Assembly: GCA_023386155.1 (NCBI GenBank)
Contig: JAEWKH010000028.1
Coordinates: 1-43,549 of the forward strand
Origin: Pseudomonadota bacterium
GTDB taxonomy: Bacteria; Pseudomonadota; Alphaproteobacteria; Rhizobiales; Beijerinckiaceae
Reading direction: 5' to 3'
DNA: 43,549 bases
Shown: positions 26,151 through 34,137 of the stretch, in pieces
Layout: each line of letters opens with the position of its first letter
Position numbering within the stretch: the first letter of the stretch is position 1
Made by a program: the position numbers and the translations under genes
The notes under the pieces: generated by a model
Told to the model about the DNA's origin: nothing
What the model saw: the letters and a program-made list of their open reading frames with translations, nothing else
Database searches by the model: none

Positions 26151-27250
26151 GCGCCCCTCTCGACCTGCCCAAATGGGCCGACACGATTCTCGTGCCCGCC
26201 ATCTCCGTGGTGGCGGCTTTTCTCGTCGCCGGACTCGTCGTGCTCGGCATCGGCGAGAATCCGCTTTCGGCCACGCGCTACCTGATCCAGGGCAGCCTCG
26301 GCACGGGGGAGGGGCTCGGCTTCACCCTGTTCTACATGACCGACTTCATCTTCGTCGGGCTGGCGGTTGCGGTCGCTTATCACGCGGGATTGTTCAATAT
26401 CGGCGGCGAGGGGCAGGCGACGCTCGCGGGCCTCGGCATCGCGCTCGTGCTCAACAACCTGACCTTCCTGCCGGGCTTCCTGCTCATTCCTCTCGGCATC
26501 CTGGGCGCCGCCGCCTTCGGGGCTGCCTGGGCGGCCGTTCCAGGCTATCTCCAGGCGAGGCGCGGCAGCCACATCGTCATCACGACGATCATGTTCAACT
26601 GGCTCGCCAGCGTGCTCATCGTCTACCTGCTGGTGAACGTGCTGCGCGAGCCGCAATCCATGAATCCGGAAACGCGGGCCTTCCCGGAGGCCTCGCACAT
26701 CCCGTTCATGCATGACGTCTTCGCCGCCTTCGGCATCGAGATCCCGGCCTCGCAGCTCAACCTGACGCTGGTCCTGGCCCTGGCTGCGTCCTACTTCGTC
26801 TGGCTCCTCATCTATCGCTCGCGCCTCGGCTATGCGATCCGCGTCGTCGGGTCGAACCCGACGGCCGCCGTCTATGCCGGCATCTCGCCCGCCCGCATCA
26901 TCATCGTCGCCATGGTCATCTCCGGTGCCCTGGCGGGCGGCCTCGCCGTCAACGAACTCATGGGCTATCAGCACCGCCTGCTGCTCGAGTTCACGTCCGG
27001 CTACGGCTTCGTCGGGATCGCGGTGGCGCTCATGGGGCGGGCGCATCCCGTCGGCATCATCCTGGCGTCGCTCCTGTTCGGCATTCTCTATCAGGGCGGC
27101 GCGGAACTCGCCTTCGAGCAGCCGGCCATCACCCGCGACATGGTCGTTGTGATCGGCGGCATCATCATTCTGTTCGCCGGTGCCCTCGACGGGCTGTTCC
27201 GGCGCCTTGTGGCGCATCTGTTCACGCGTCAGAAGCTGGCGAGGGCTTGA
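26147..27250 (+). CDS. Nucleoside ABC transporter permease (NupB/YufP-like)
   Basis: A 367-residue inner-membrane permease of the branched-chain/ribose superfamily. It starts with GTG at 26147, overlapping the VOC stop by 4 bases. It has many hydrophobic segments and the conserved 'AGLFNIGGEGQATLAGLG' region that marks BMP-associated permeases. A 'GYGFVGIAVALMGRAHP' stretch lies in the later half. With the next permease it forms the nucleoside channel. Confidence 0.92.
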   Translation: MSAPLDLPKWADTILVPAISVVAAFLVAGLVVLGIGENPLSATRYLIQGSLGTGEGLGFTLFYMTDFIFVGLAVAVAYHAGLFNIGGEGQATLAGLGIALVLNNLTFLPGFLLIPLGILGAAAFGAAWAAVPGYLQARRGSHIVITTIMFNWLASVLIVYLLVNVLREPQSMNPETRAFPEASHIPFMHDVFAAFGIEIPASQLNLTLVLALAASYFVWLLIYRSRLGYAIRVVGSNPTAAVYAGISPARIIIVAMVISGALAGGLAVNELMGYQHRLLLEFTSGYGFVGIAVALMGRAHPVGIILASLLFGILYQGGAELAFEQPAITRDMVVVIGGIIILFAGALDGLFRRLVAHLFTRQKLARA

Positions 27251-27253
27251 AGC

Positions 27254-28159
27254 ATGGATCTCGGCTCTCTCGTCACGATCTTCGACTCGGCCCTGCGGCT
27301 CTCGATCCCGCTTCTCGCCGCCTGCCTCGCCGGACTCTGGTCCGAGCGCTCCGGCGTGGTGGATATCGGCCTCGAAGGCAAGATGCTGGTGGCGGCCTTT
27401 GCCGCCGCAGCGGCGGCTTATGCGTTCGACTCGGCCTGGGTCGGGCTTGTCGCCGGCATCGGCGCATCGGTGGTCTTCGGCCTCATCCACGGCTTTGCCT
27501 CCATCAGCCAGCGCGGCAACCAGATCGTCTCCGGCGTCGCCATCAACATGCTGGCGGCAGGACTGACGGCCATCGTCGGCAACGCCTGGTACGGCCAGGG
27601 CGGGCGGACGCCTCCGCTGGAAGGCGCGCAGCGTTTCGGCGATGCGATCTTCGGTCATTCGGCGCTGGTCTACATCGTGCTTCTCGCCGTGCCGCTCACC
27701 TGGTTCGTGATGGGGCGAACCCGTTTTGGCCTTCGCCTGCGCGCCGTCGGCGAGAATCCGGCCGCTGTCGACACGGCGGGCATTTCGGTGACGGGCCTGC
27801 GCTACACCGCCGTCATCATCGGCGGCGTCCTCTGCGGCATCGGCGGGACCTATCTGTCCGTCGGGCAATCGGCGGGCTTTCTCCCCAACATGACAGCCGG
27901 CAAGGGCTTCATCGCGCTTGCCGCGCTGATCTTCGCCAAGTGGCGCGCCTGGCCGGCGCTCGGCGCATGCTTCCTCTTCGGCCTGCTCGATGCCATCGCC
28001 ATCCGCCTGCAGGGCATCGCGCTGCCCGGCATCGGCGAGGTGCCGGTCCAGGCCATCCAGGCGCTGCCCTATCTCATGACCGTCATCCTGCTCGCAGGCG
28101 TCATCGGCAAGGCGATTCCGCCCCGGGCCGCCGGCGTGCCCTATGTGAAGGAGCGATGA
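27254..28159 (+). CDS. Nucleoside ABC transporter permease (NupC/YufQ-like)
   Basis: A 301-residue inner-membrane permease, the shorter partner of the pair. 'RSGVVDIGLEGKMLVAAFA' corresponds to the 'NIGGEGQ' region of the other permease. 'NQIVSGVAINMLAAGLT' and 'GKGFIALAALIFAKW' are also typical. The gene starts 3 bases after the first permease and its stop overlaps the cdd start by 4 bases. Confidence 0.92.
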   Translation: MDLGSLVTIFDSALRLSIPLLAACLAGLWSERSGVVDIGLEGKMLVAAFAAAAAAYAFDSAWVGLVAGIGASVVFGLIHGFASISQRGNQIVSGVAINMLAAGLTAIVGNAWYGQGGRTPPLEGAQRFGDAIFGHSALVYIVLLAVPLTWFVMGRTRFGLRLRAVGENPAAVDTAGISVTGLRYTAVIIGGVLCGIGGTYLSVGQSAGFLPNMTAGKGFIALAALIFAKWRAWPALGACFLFGLLDAIAIRLQGIALPGIGEVPVQAIQALPYLMTVILLAGVIGKAIPPRAAGVPYVKER

Positions 28160-28566
28160 GCATGCCGTCCCTCGATACCCTGTTCGAGGCCGCCAAGGCG
28201 ATCCAGGCCAAGGCCTATGCGCCCTATTCGCGCTTCAAGGTCGGGGCGGCCCTCGTCACGCCCGGCGGCAGGATCTTCGCCGGCTGCAACGTGGAGAACG
28301 CGGCCTATCCGGTCGGCTCCTGCGCGGAAGCCGGTGCCGTCTCGGCCATGATCGCCGCCGGCGAGAGCCGCATCGTCGCAATCGTCGTGATGGGCGAGGG
28401 CGAGCATCTCGTCACCCCCTGTGGCGGCTGCCGCCAGCGGATCCGCGAGTTCGCCGCCCCCGATACGCCCATTCACATCGCGGGTCCCGAGGGAATCCGG
28501 AAAAGCTTTACGCTCGACGAGCTGTTGCCCTTCTCATTCGGACCGGACAATTTGACGGATCGGTAG
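28156..28566 (+). CDS. cdd: Cytidine deaminase
   Basis: A 136-residue zinc enzyme that deaminates cytidine and deoxycytidine to uridine and deoxyuridine. The length fits the tetrameric short form. Zinc ligands are Cys56 in 'SCAEAGA' with catalytic Glu58, and Cys89 and Cys92 in 'PCGGCRQ'. 'CNVENAAYP' (44-52) binds the nucleoside. The ATG at 28156 overlaps the permease stop, and a good aaggag precedes it. It acts on nucleosides brought in by the transporter. Confidence 0.96.
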   Translation: MSMPSLDTLFEAAKAIQAKAYAPYSRFKVGAALVTPGGRIFAGCNVENAAYPVGSCAEAGAVSAMIAAGESRIVAIVVMGEGEHLVTPCGGCRQRIREFAAPDTPIHIAGPEGIRKSFTLDELLPFSFGPDNLTDR

Positions 28567-28622
28567 ATCGGTCGGAACTATTGCGATAACGAAAGGAAGG
28601 CCTGCCGTTCAGGCCTGAAGCG

Positions 28623-29444
28623 ATGACGATGCACCAGATGATTCAGGAAGCGGCCGAGTTCGTGCGAGCGCGCGGCTTCGACGGCCATTTCGATGCCGCC
28701 TTCGTGCTCGGCACGGGGCTCGGCACGCTCGTCGACGAGCTCAGCGACGCGGTGAGCCTGCCGTACGCGGAGATCCCGCACTTCCCGAGGAGCGGCGTCT
28801 CCGGCCATGCAGGCAGGCTCGTTGCCGGCACGCTCGAAGGCAAGCGCGTGCTGCTGTTCCAGGGACGCGCGCATTATTACGAGACGGGCGATGCGGGTGC
28901 GATGCGCCTGCCGATCGCGCTCGTGAGCGAGCTTGGCATCCCGGTCCTGGTCGCCACCAACGCGGCCGGTTCGGTGCGTGCCGATATCCGCCCGGGAAGT
29001 CTCGTGGCCATCAACGATCACCTCAATCTCTCGGGCGGCAATCCCCTGCTGCGCGATCACACCGAAGGACGCTTCGTGTCGCTCACGAACGCCTATGATG
29101 CGGATCTTCGCCGGGTCATGCAGAGCGCCGCGAGGAAGAGCGGCATCGAATTGCCCGAAGGCGTTTATGCCTGGCTGTCCGGTCCGAGCTTCGAGACGCC
29201 GGCCGAGATCCGGATGGTGCAGGTCCTCGGCGGCGATCTCGTCGGCATGTCCACGGTGCCTGAGGTCATTCTCGCTCGCTATTACGGCCTGAAGGTCGCC
29301 GCCGTCTCCGTCGTCACCAACCTTGCTGCCGGGATCGAAGGCGCTTCGCCCTCGCACCAGGAAACCAAGGACACGGCGGCGGAAGCGTCGGAAAAGTTCA
29401 AGCGTCTCATCCGGTCCTTCGTTGCGGAGCTGCCCCATGTCTGA
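28623..29444 (+). CDS. punA: Purine-nucleoside phosphorylase
   Basis: A 273-residue enzyme of the trimeric PNP/MTAP family that splits inosine, guanosine or related nucleosides with phosphate to base and (deoxy)ribose-1-phosphate. Motifs are the phosphate loop 'GTGLG' (30-34), 'GRAHYYE' (81-87), 'NAAGS' (113-117), 'GPSFETPAEIRM' (187-198) and 'GMSTVPE' (208-214), with the base-site 'TN' at 232-233. The nucleoside specificity within the family is not certain. Its end overlaps deoC by 8 bases. Confidence 0.93.
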   Translation: MTMHQMIQEAAEFVRARGFDGHFDAAFVLGTGLGTLVDELSDAVSLPYAEIPHFPRSGVSGHAGRLVAGTLEGKRVLLFQGRAHYYETGDAGAMRLPIALVSELGIPVLVATNAAGSVRADIRPGSLVAINDHLNLSGGNPLLRDHTEGRFVSLTNAYDADLRRVMQSAARKSGIELPEGVYAWLSGPSFETPAEIRMVQVLGGDLVGMSTVPEVILARYYGLKVAAVSVVTNLAAGIEGASPSHQETKDTAAEASEKFKRLIRSFVAELPHV

Positions 29445-30198
29445 TGCTCATGTTGCGACACGCGCCCTGCGCAGTCTCGATCTCACCGATCTGACGGATA
29501 CCTGCAACGACCAGGCCATCGATGCGCTCTGCAAGAAGGCGCTCGATCCGCATGGACCGGTCGCGGCCGTGTGCGTGTGGCCGCAATTCGTCAAGCGCGC
29601 GCAGGAGAATCTCAGAGGCTCGCCCGTGCGCATCGCCACGGTGGTGAACTTTCCGGCCGGCGGCGAAGATGTGAGCCGCGTCACGGACGACACGCAGGAA
29701 GCCTTGTCCGACGGCGCCAGCGAGATCGATCTCGTGCTGCCCTATGACGCGGTGCGCCGGGGCGACCTCACCGTCGCGGCGGAGATGGTGGAGGCCGTGC
29801 GCGACCTCGTCGACCAGGGCCGCCTTCTCAAGGTGATCCTGGAAACGGGCGAGCTGAAGGATCCGAAACTGATCGAAACGGCGAGCCGCATCGCCATCGA
29901 TGGCGGAGCGGATTTCATCAAGACCTCGACCGGCAAGACGCCCGTCTCGGCGACGCCCCAGGCGGCCGAGATCATGCTCAACGCCATCAAGGCATCCAAC
30001 AGGCCCGTCGGCCTCAAGCCCTCCGGCGGCATCCGCACGGTCGCGGACGCTCAGGTCTATCTCGATCTCGCGGACCGCATCATGGGGCCGGCCTGGGCGA
30101 CGCCGCGGACGTTCCGCATCGGCGCGAGCAGCGTCTACGATGCGCTGGTCGCCGCTATCGAAGGGCGCGCCGGAACGGCGCCCGCCGGAAACTACTGA
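29437..30198 (+). CDS. deoC: Deoxyribose-phosphate aldolase
   Basis: A 253-residue class I aldolase that cleaves 2-deoxyribose-5-phosphate to glyceraldehyde-3-phosphate and acetaldehyde. By comparison with E. coli DeoC, Asp98 ('EIDLVLPY') and Lys132 ('LLKVILETGEL', the Schiff-base lysine) are present. Lys162 ('DFIKTSTGK') is the third catalytic residue. I start at the ATG at 29437, inside the end of punA; the upstream in-frame extension to 29323 is arginine-rich shadow. deoA starts 1 base after its stop. Confidence 0.95.
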   Translation: MSDAHVATRALRSLDLTDLTDTCNDQAIDALCKKALDPHGPVAAVCVWPQFVKRAQENLRGSPVRIATVVNFPAGGEDVSRVTDDTQEALSDGASEIDLVLPYDAVRRGDLTVAAEMVEAVRDLVDQGRLLKVILETGELKDPKLIETASRIAIDGGADFIKTSTGKTPVSATPQAAEIMLNAIKASNRPVGLKPSGGIRTVADAQVYLDLADRIMGPAWATPRTFRIGASSVYDALVAAIEGRAGTAPAGNY

Positions 30199-30199
30199 C

Positions 30200-31522
30200 A
30201 TGGCGCTTCTTCCGCAGGAAATCATCCGCCACAAGCGCGACGGCGGCAGGCTCGATCCCGAGCACATCTCGCATTTCATCGAAGGGCTCACGGCCGGCCG
30301 CGTCACCGAGGGCCAGGCGGCCGCCTTCGCCATGGCCATCTTCTTCCGGGGGCTCTCCGTGCCGGAGCGCGTGGCGCTGACGCGCGCGATGATGAATTCC
30401 GGCACGGTGCTCACCTGGGACCTGCCGGGGCCGGTGCTCGACAAGCACTCGACCGGCGGTGTCGGCGACACGGTCAGCCTCGCGCTGGGGCCCGCCGTCG
30501 CGGCCTGCGGCGGCTATGTGCCGATGATCTCCGGTCGCGGCCTCGGCCACACGGGCGGCACACTCGACAAGTTCGATTCCATCCCCGGCTACGTCACGCA
30601 GCCGGACATCGACACGTTCCGCCGTGTCACCCGCGAAGTCGGGTGCGCCATCATCGGCCAGACGGACGATCTGGCGCCGGCCGACAAGCGCCTCTATGCC
30701 ATCCGCGACGTGACGGCGACGGTGGAATCCATCGACCTCATCACCGCGTCGATCCTGTCGAAGAAACTGGCGGCGGGTCTTCACGGCCTCGTGATGGACG
30801 TGAAGTTCGGCTCCGGCGCCTTCATGGACAATGCAGCGGATGCGCGAAAGCTGGCCGAGAGCCTCGTGCTCGTCGCCAATGGCGCCGGCCTGCCGACGAG
30901 CGCGCTTCTCACCGACATGAACCAGTCTCTGGCCTCCGCGGCCGGCAATGCGGTCGAGATGGCCTATGCGGTCGATTACCTGACAGGACGCCGTCGCGAG
31001 AAGCGCTTTCACGAAGTGACGGTGGAGCTCTCCGCCGAGATGCTGCTCCTCGGCAGGCTCGCCACCACCATCGAGGAGGCGCGCGCGAAGATCGAGCACG
31101 CGATCACCTCCGGCAAGGCTGCCGAGGTGTTTCAGCGCATGGTCGTCGCCCTGGGTGGCCCGAGCGACTTCCTGGACAACCACAAAACGCATCTGCAGGC
31201 TGCGCCCGTGATCCGCGCGGTTCATGCCGAACGGTCCGGAACAGTGAAGAAGGTCGCCGCCCGCGCCATCGGCGTTGCCGTCGTTGCGCTCGGTGGCGGC
31301 CGCACGCGGCCGCAGGACCCGATCGATCATGCCGTGGGCCTCACCGAGCTTGCCGGCATCGGCGAAGCAGTCGATGAGCAGCGTCCGCTCGCCATCGTGC
31401 ATGCGCGCAGCGAAGAGGCGGCGGAAACGGCGGCGCGGGCGGTGCGCGCGGCCTATGTGATCAGCGCGGACAAGGCTGCTCCCGGGCCGAGCATTCTCGA
31501 ACGCATTGGAGCGACCATATGA
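30200..31522 (+). CDS. deoA: Thymidine phosphorylase
   Basis: A 440-residue pyrimidine-nucleoside phosphorylase releasing thymine or uracil and 2-deoxyribose-1-phosphate. The signature 'DKHSTGGVGD' (81-90) binds phosphate, followed by 'SGRGLGHTGGTLDKF' (111-125), and a C-terminal alpha/beta domain. Its length is that of E. coli DeoA. Uridine might also be used, as in related pyrimidine phosphorylases. The ATG is one base after deoC, and the stop overlaps the next gene by 4 bases. Confidence 0.95.
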   Translation: MALLPQEIIRHKRDGGRLDPEHISHFIEGLTAGRVTEGQAAAFAMAIFFRGLSVPERVALTRAMMNSGTVLTWDLPGPVLDKHSTGGVGDTVSLALGPAVAACGGYVPMISGRGLGHTGGTLDKFDSIPGYVTQPDIDTFRRVTREVGCAIIGQTDDLAPADKRLYAIRDVTATVESIDLITASILSKKLAAGLHGLVMDVKFGSGAFMDNAADARKLAESLVLVANGAGLPTSALLTDMNQSLASAAGNAVEMAYAVDYLTGRRREKRFHEVTVELSAEMLLLGRLATTIEEARAKIEHAITSGKAAEVFQRMVVALGGPSDFLDNHKTHLQAAPVIRAVHAERSGTVKKVAARAIGVAVVALGGGRTRPQDPIDHAVGLTELAGIGEAVDEQRPLAIVHARSEEAAETAARAVRAAYVISADKAAPGPSILERIGATI

Positions 31523-32460
31523 GCCTTCTCGTTGCCGTCACCTGGGAAACGCAGCCCTGGGTCGAACGCTTCAAGCGGCATCTGCCCGACCGGGACATCG
31601 TGGTGCTGGGCGAGGATTTCGACAGGGGCGCCATCCGCTATGTGGCGACCTGGGGTCCGAAGCCGGGGAGCCTTTCCGATCTGCCGAACCTGGACGCGAT
31701 CTTCTCGCTCGGTGCGGGCGTCGATCACCTGATGAGCTATCCCGATCTGCCCGACGTGCCCATCGTGCGCGTGGCGCAGGATGACCTCACTCATCGCATG
31801 AGCGAATACATGGTGCTGCACTGCCTCATGCACCTGCGCGATCAGCGCCGCTTCGACGAGGATCAGAAGGCGAAGCGCTGGAGGCCGGATCGCGCGCCGC
31901 CGATCGCGAGCGAGGTCCGGGTCGGCATCATGGGCTTCGGCGTGCTGGGGCAGGATGCCGCCCGCAAGCTGAAGATGATGGGCTTCGATGTGGCCGGCTG
32001 GAGCCGCACGCCGAAAGCCGTGGAGGGCTTCGAGGTCTATTCGGGCGAGGAGGGGCTGACGCGCTTCCTCGGACGCACCGACATCCTCATCGCCCTCATG
32101 CCGCTCACGCCGGAGACACACGGCGTTCTCAACCGCTCCCTGTTCAGGAAGCTCGCCCGCGACGGCAGGCTCGGCGGCCCCATCCTGATCAATGCGGGGC
32201 GTGGCAGGCTGCAGGTGGAAGCGGACATTCTCTCCTGCCTCGACGACGGTACCTTGCATGCCGCGACCCTCGACGTGTTCGAGACCGAGCCGCTGCCGGA
32301 TGATTCACCGCTCTGGACGCATCCGCGCGTGACGGTCACGCCGCACAACTCGGCAACGAGCGAGCCGGAAGCGACGGCGCGCTACATCGCCCAGCAGATC
32401 CGTCGCCACGAGGCGGGAGAAGCATTCGAGAACGTTGTGGAACGGGTGCGGGGTTATTGA
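31519..32460 (+). CDS. ghrA: D-2-hydroxyacid dehydrogenase, GhrA-like
   Basis: A 313-residue NAD(P)H-dependent dehydrogenase resembling glyoxylate/hydroxypyruvate reductase A. The Rossmann motif GFGVLG is at residues 139-144, followed by 'WSRTPK', which suggests NADPH. Catalytic Arg228 ('NAGRGR'), Glu257 ('FETEPL') and His276 ('TPHNSA') are present. It is translationally coupled to deoA (4-base overlap) and closes the operon. Why it sits with nucleoside catabolism is not clear. Reduction of a 2-oxoacid or glyoxylate-like product is possible. A single base separates it from the convergent TauE-like gene. Confidence 0.85.
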   Translation: MSLLVAVTWETQPWVERFKRHLPDRDIVVLGEDFDRGAIRYVATWGPKPGSLSDLPNLDAIFSLGAGVDHLMSYPDLPDVPIVRVAQDDLTHRMSEYMVLHCLMHLRDQRRFDEDQKAKRWRPDRAPPIASEVRVGIMGFGVLGQDAARKLKMMGFDVAGWSRTPKAVEGFEVYSGEEGLTRFLGRTDILIALMPLTPETHGVLNRSLFRKLARDGRLGGPILINAGRGRLQVEADILSCLDDGTLHAATLDVFETEPLPDDSPLWTHPRVTVTPHNSATSEPEATARYIAQQIRRHEAGEAFENVVERVRGY

Positions 32461-32474
32461 ATCAAACCACCCCG
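32449..32474. terminator. Possible hairpin spanning both convergent stop codons
   Basis: cggggt (32449-32454) pairs with accccg (32469-32474) across a 14-base loop that contains the stop codons of the dehydrogenase and the TauE-like gene. The stem is short and there is no T-run, so this is a weak bidirectional terminator candidate. Confidence 0.3.
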
Positions 32475-33226
32475 TAACCCTTCAATCCATCCCACAACAG
32501 CTTGAGCGCTGTCACGGCAAGCAGGCCGTAGCAGATACGATAGAGCTGCTTCTGGTCGAGCCGCTCGTGCAGTTGAAAGCCGGCCCATACACCAAGAGGG
32601 ATGAACGGCAGGCACAGTAGCATCAGGCCCCATAGGTGGGTGGTGGGTTGGGCGAGTGCCAGCCACGGCAGAACCTTCATCAGGTTTCCGGCGGCAAAGA
32701 AGCTGCTTGTTGTGCCGGCATAAACCGCTTTCGGAAGGCCAAGCGGGAGAAGATACATGGCGATTGGCGGGCCACCTGAATGGGCCATCATGGAGGTGAT
32801 GCCTGAAGCGGTTCCGGCGAGTATGGCTTTCACTTTGGAGCGAGGCTGTTCTACGACTTGGCCGCCGCCGCGAAACCACAGGATTGTGAAGGTCAGAGTG
32901 ATCAACGCGATGAGAACGGCAACGGCACTTCGGTCTGCGACTGTCATCAGGAGGAAGCCGAGAGCCGTACCGAAGGCGAGACTCGGGAGGAGGAGCAGGA
33001 GGTCGATTTTCGACCAGGTCTTAGGACGCCAGTAATAGAGCGCGACCACATCCATCAAAACGAAGAGAGGTGCGAGAAGCGCGCCTGCGGTAATAGGGTC
33101 CATCACAAGTGACAGAACCGGAATGCCGATGATGGCCAGCCCGCCGCCGAATGCCCCCTTCATGAAGGCGATAACGAAGACGCCAAAGGCAGCAATCAGA
33201 ATGAGAAAGGGGTCAGGTAAGATCAT
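32462..33226 (-). CDS. TauE/SafE-family membrane transporter
   Basis: A 254-residue protein with about eight hydrophobic segments, of the TauE/SafE (former DUF81) family of anion exporters, some of which move sulfite or organosulfonates. The N-terminal repeat 'FMKGAFGGGLAIIGIPVLS' and the internal 'GTASGITSMMAHSGGPPIAMYLLP' are the family's paired signature. Start at the ATG at 33226, overlapping the NlpC/P60 stop by 4 bases. Two sampled 60-base lines in it have about 55% G+C, while one line of the upstream gene has about 77%. It could be a transferred gene. The substrate is unknown. Confidence 0.88.
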   Translation of the reverse strand: MILPDPFLILIAAFGVFVIAFMKGAFGGGLAIIGIPVLSLVMDPITAGALLAPLFVLMDVVALYYWRPKTWSKIDLLLLLPSLAFGTALGFLLMTVADRSAVAVLIALITLTFTILWFRGGGQVVEQPRSKVKAILAGTASGITSMMAHSGGPPIAMYLLPLGLPKAVYAGTTSSFFAAGNLMKVLPWLALAQPTTHLWGLMLLCLPFIPLGVWAGFQLHERLDQKQLYRICYGLLAVTALKLLWDGLKGYGVV

Positions 33227-34074
33227 CGAAGCCGCTTGATCGAACTGATCGGCCCGTAGCTCATCCGGCGGATGCGCTCCTCGGCAACCGCTAGCGGCTC
33301 GATCATTACGGTCATGCTGTGGCCGGTGGCGTGGATGAAGTTCGTCCCGTCCATCATCAGGCCCACATGGCCCTTCCAGAACACGAGGTCGCCGCGTTTC
33401 AGGCCGCCCAGATCGGGCTTCACCTCGACAGGGGTGCCGAGCTCGCGCTCCTGCATGTCGCTGTCGCGCGGGGCCTTGATGCCGGCGGATGCCAGCGCGG
33501 CCTGCGCCAGTCCCGAGCAGTCGATGCCGAGGCTCGTCTTGCCGCCCCAGAGATAGGGCGTGTGCAGGAGGCGCTCGGCCATGCACACGTAATCCGCCTC
33601 GAAGCCGTCGAGGCCGGTCAGATGCGGGGCGAAGACCCAGCCGCCGGTGGCGAGCCGCGCGTAATCGCCCTGGGTTTCGATCACGGCGACCCTGGAGTTC
33701 AGGGTCAGGTAATTCTGGAAGGGCAGCTTCAGGTTCGGCCCGGGATAGACGAAGGTGCGGATCGCCCGGATCCTGTGGGTCGGCTCCGGCCCGGGTTCGC
33801 TCAGGGCCTCGCTCGGCAGGTAGCCCACATAGCCGTCGTCGTGGAGCTGCACCCAGGCCCAGCCCTCGTGCTCGTCGTAGACCGTCACGCTTTCTCCGAA
33901 GATCGCCTGCGTGTCGACGGGCGCCTCGCGGGACGGATGGCGGTGCAGGGGCGAGAAGGTCGTGACGACGCGCTTGACCGTGCCCTTCGTGAAGCGCTCG
34001 GCCTCGACCTGCCCACGCAGGCTCTCATCGGCAAGATCCGCCCGGACGGGCGTGATGCGGCGATCGAAACTCAT
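33223..34074 (-). CDS. NlpC/P60-family peptidase with SH3-like domains
   Basis: A 283-residue cysteine peptidase resembling gamma-D-glutamyl-diamino acid endopeptidases. Two SH3-like domains (about 30-95 and 100-155) precede the NlpC/P60 domain. Catalytic Cys186 ('GIDCSG'), His236 ('GHVGLM') and His248 ('FIHATGH') form the expected triad. No signal peptide is seen, so it may act in the cytoplasm on imported muropeptides. aggag lies about 8 bases before the ATG. It follows the M17 aminopeptidase gene by 63 bases. Confidence 0.9.
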   Translation of the reverse strand: MSFDRRITPVRADLADESLRGQVEAERFTKGTVKRVVTTFSPLHRHPSREAPVDTQAIFGESVTVYDEHEGWAWVQLHDDGYVGYLPSEALSEPGPEPTHRIRAIRTFVYPGPNLKLPFQNYLTLNSRVAVIETQGDYARLATGGWVFAPHLTGLDGFEADYVCMAERLLHTPYLWGGKTSLGIDCSGLAQAALASAGIKAPRDSDMQERELGTPVEVKPDLGGLKRGDLVFWKGHVGLMMDGTNFIHATGHSMTVMIEPLAVAEERIRRMSYGPISSIKRLR

Positions 34075-34137
34075 CGGGGCAGCTCCTGAGCGGTCATACC
34101 GTTCTCCTCATCTCTTCGAGGCCACAATGCCATCTGC

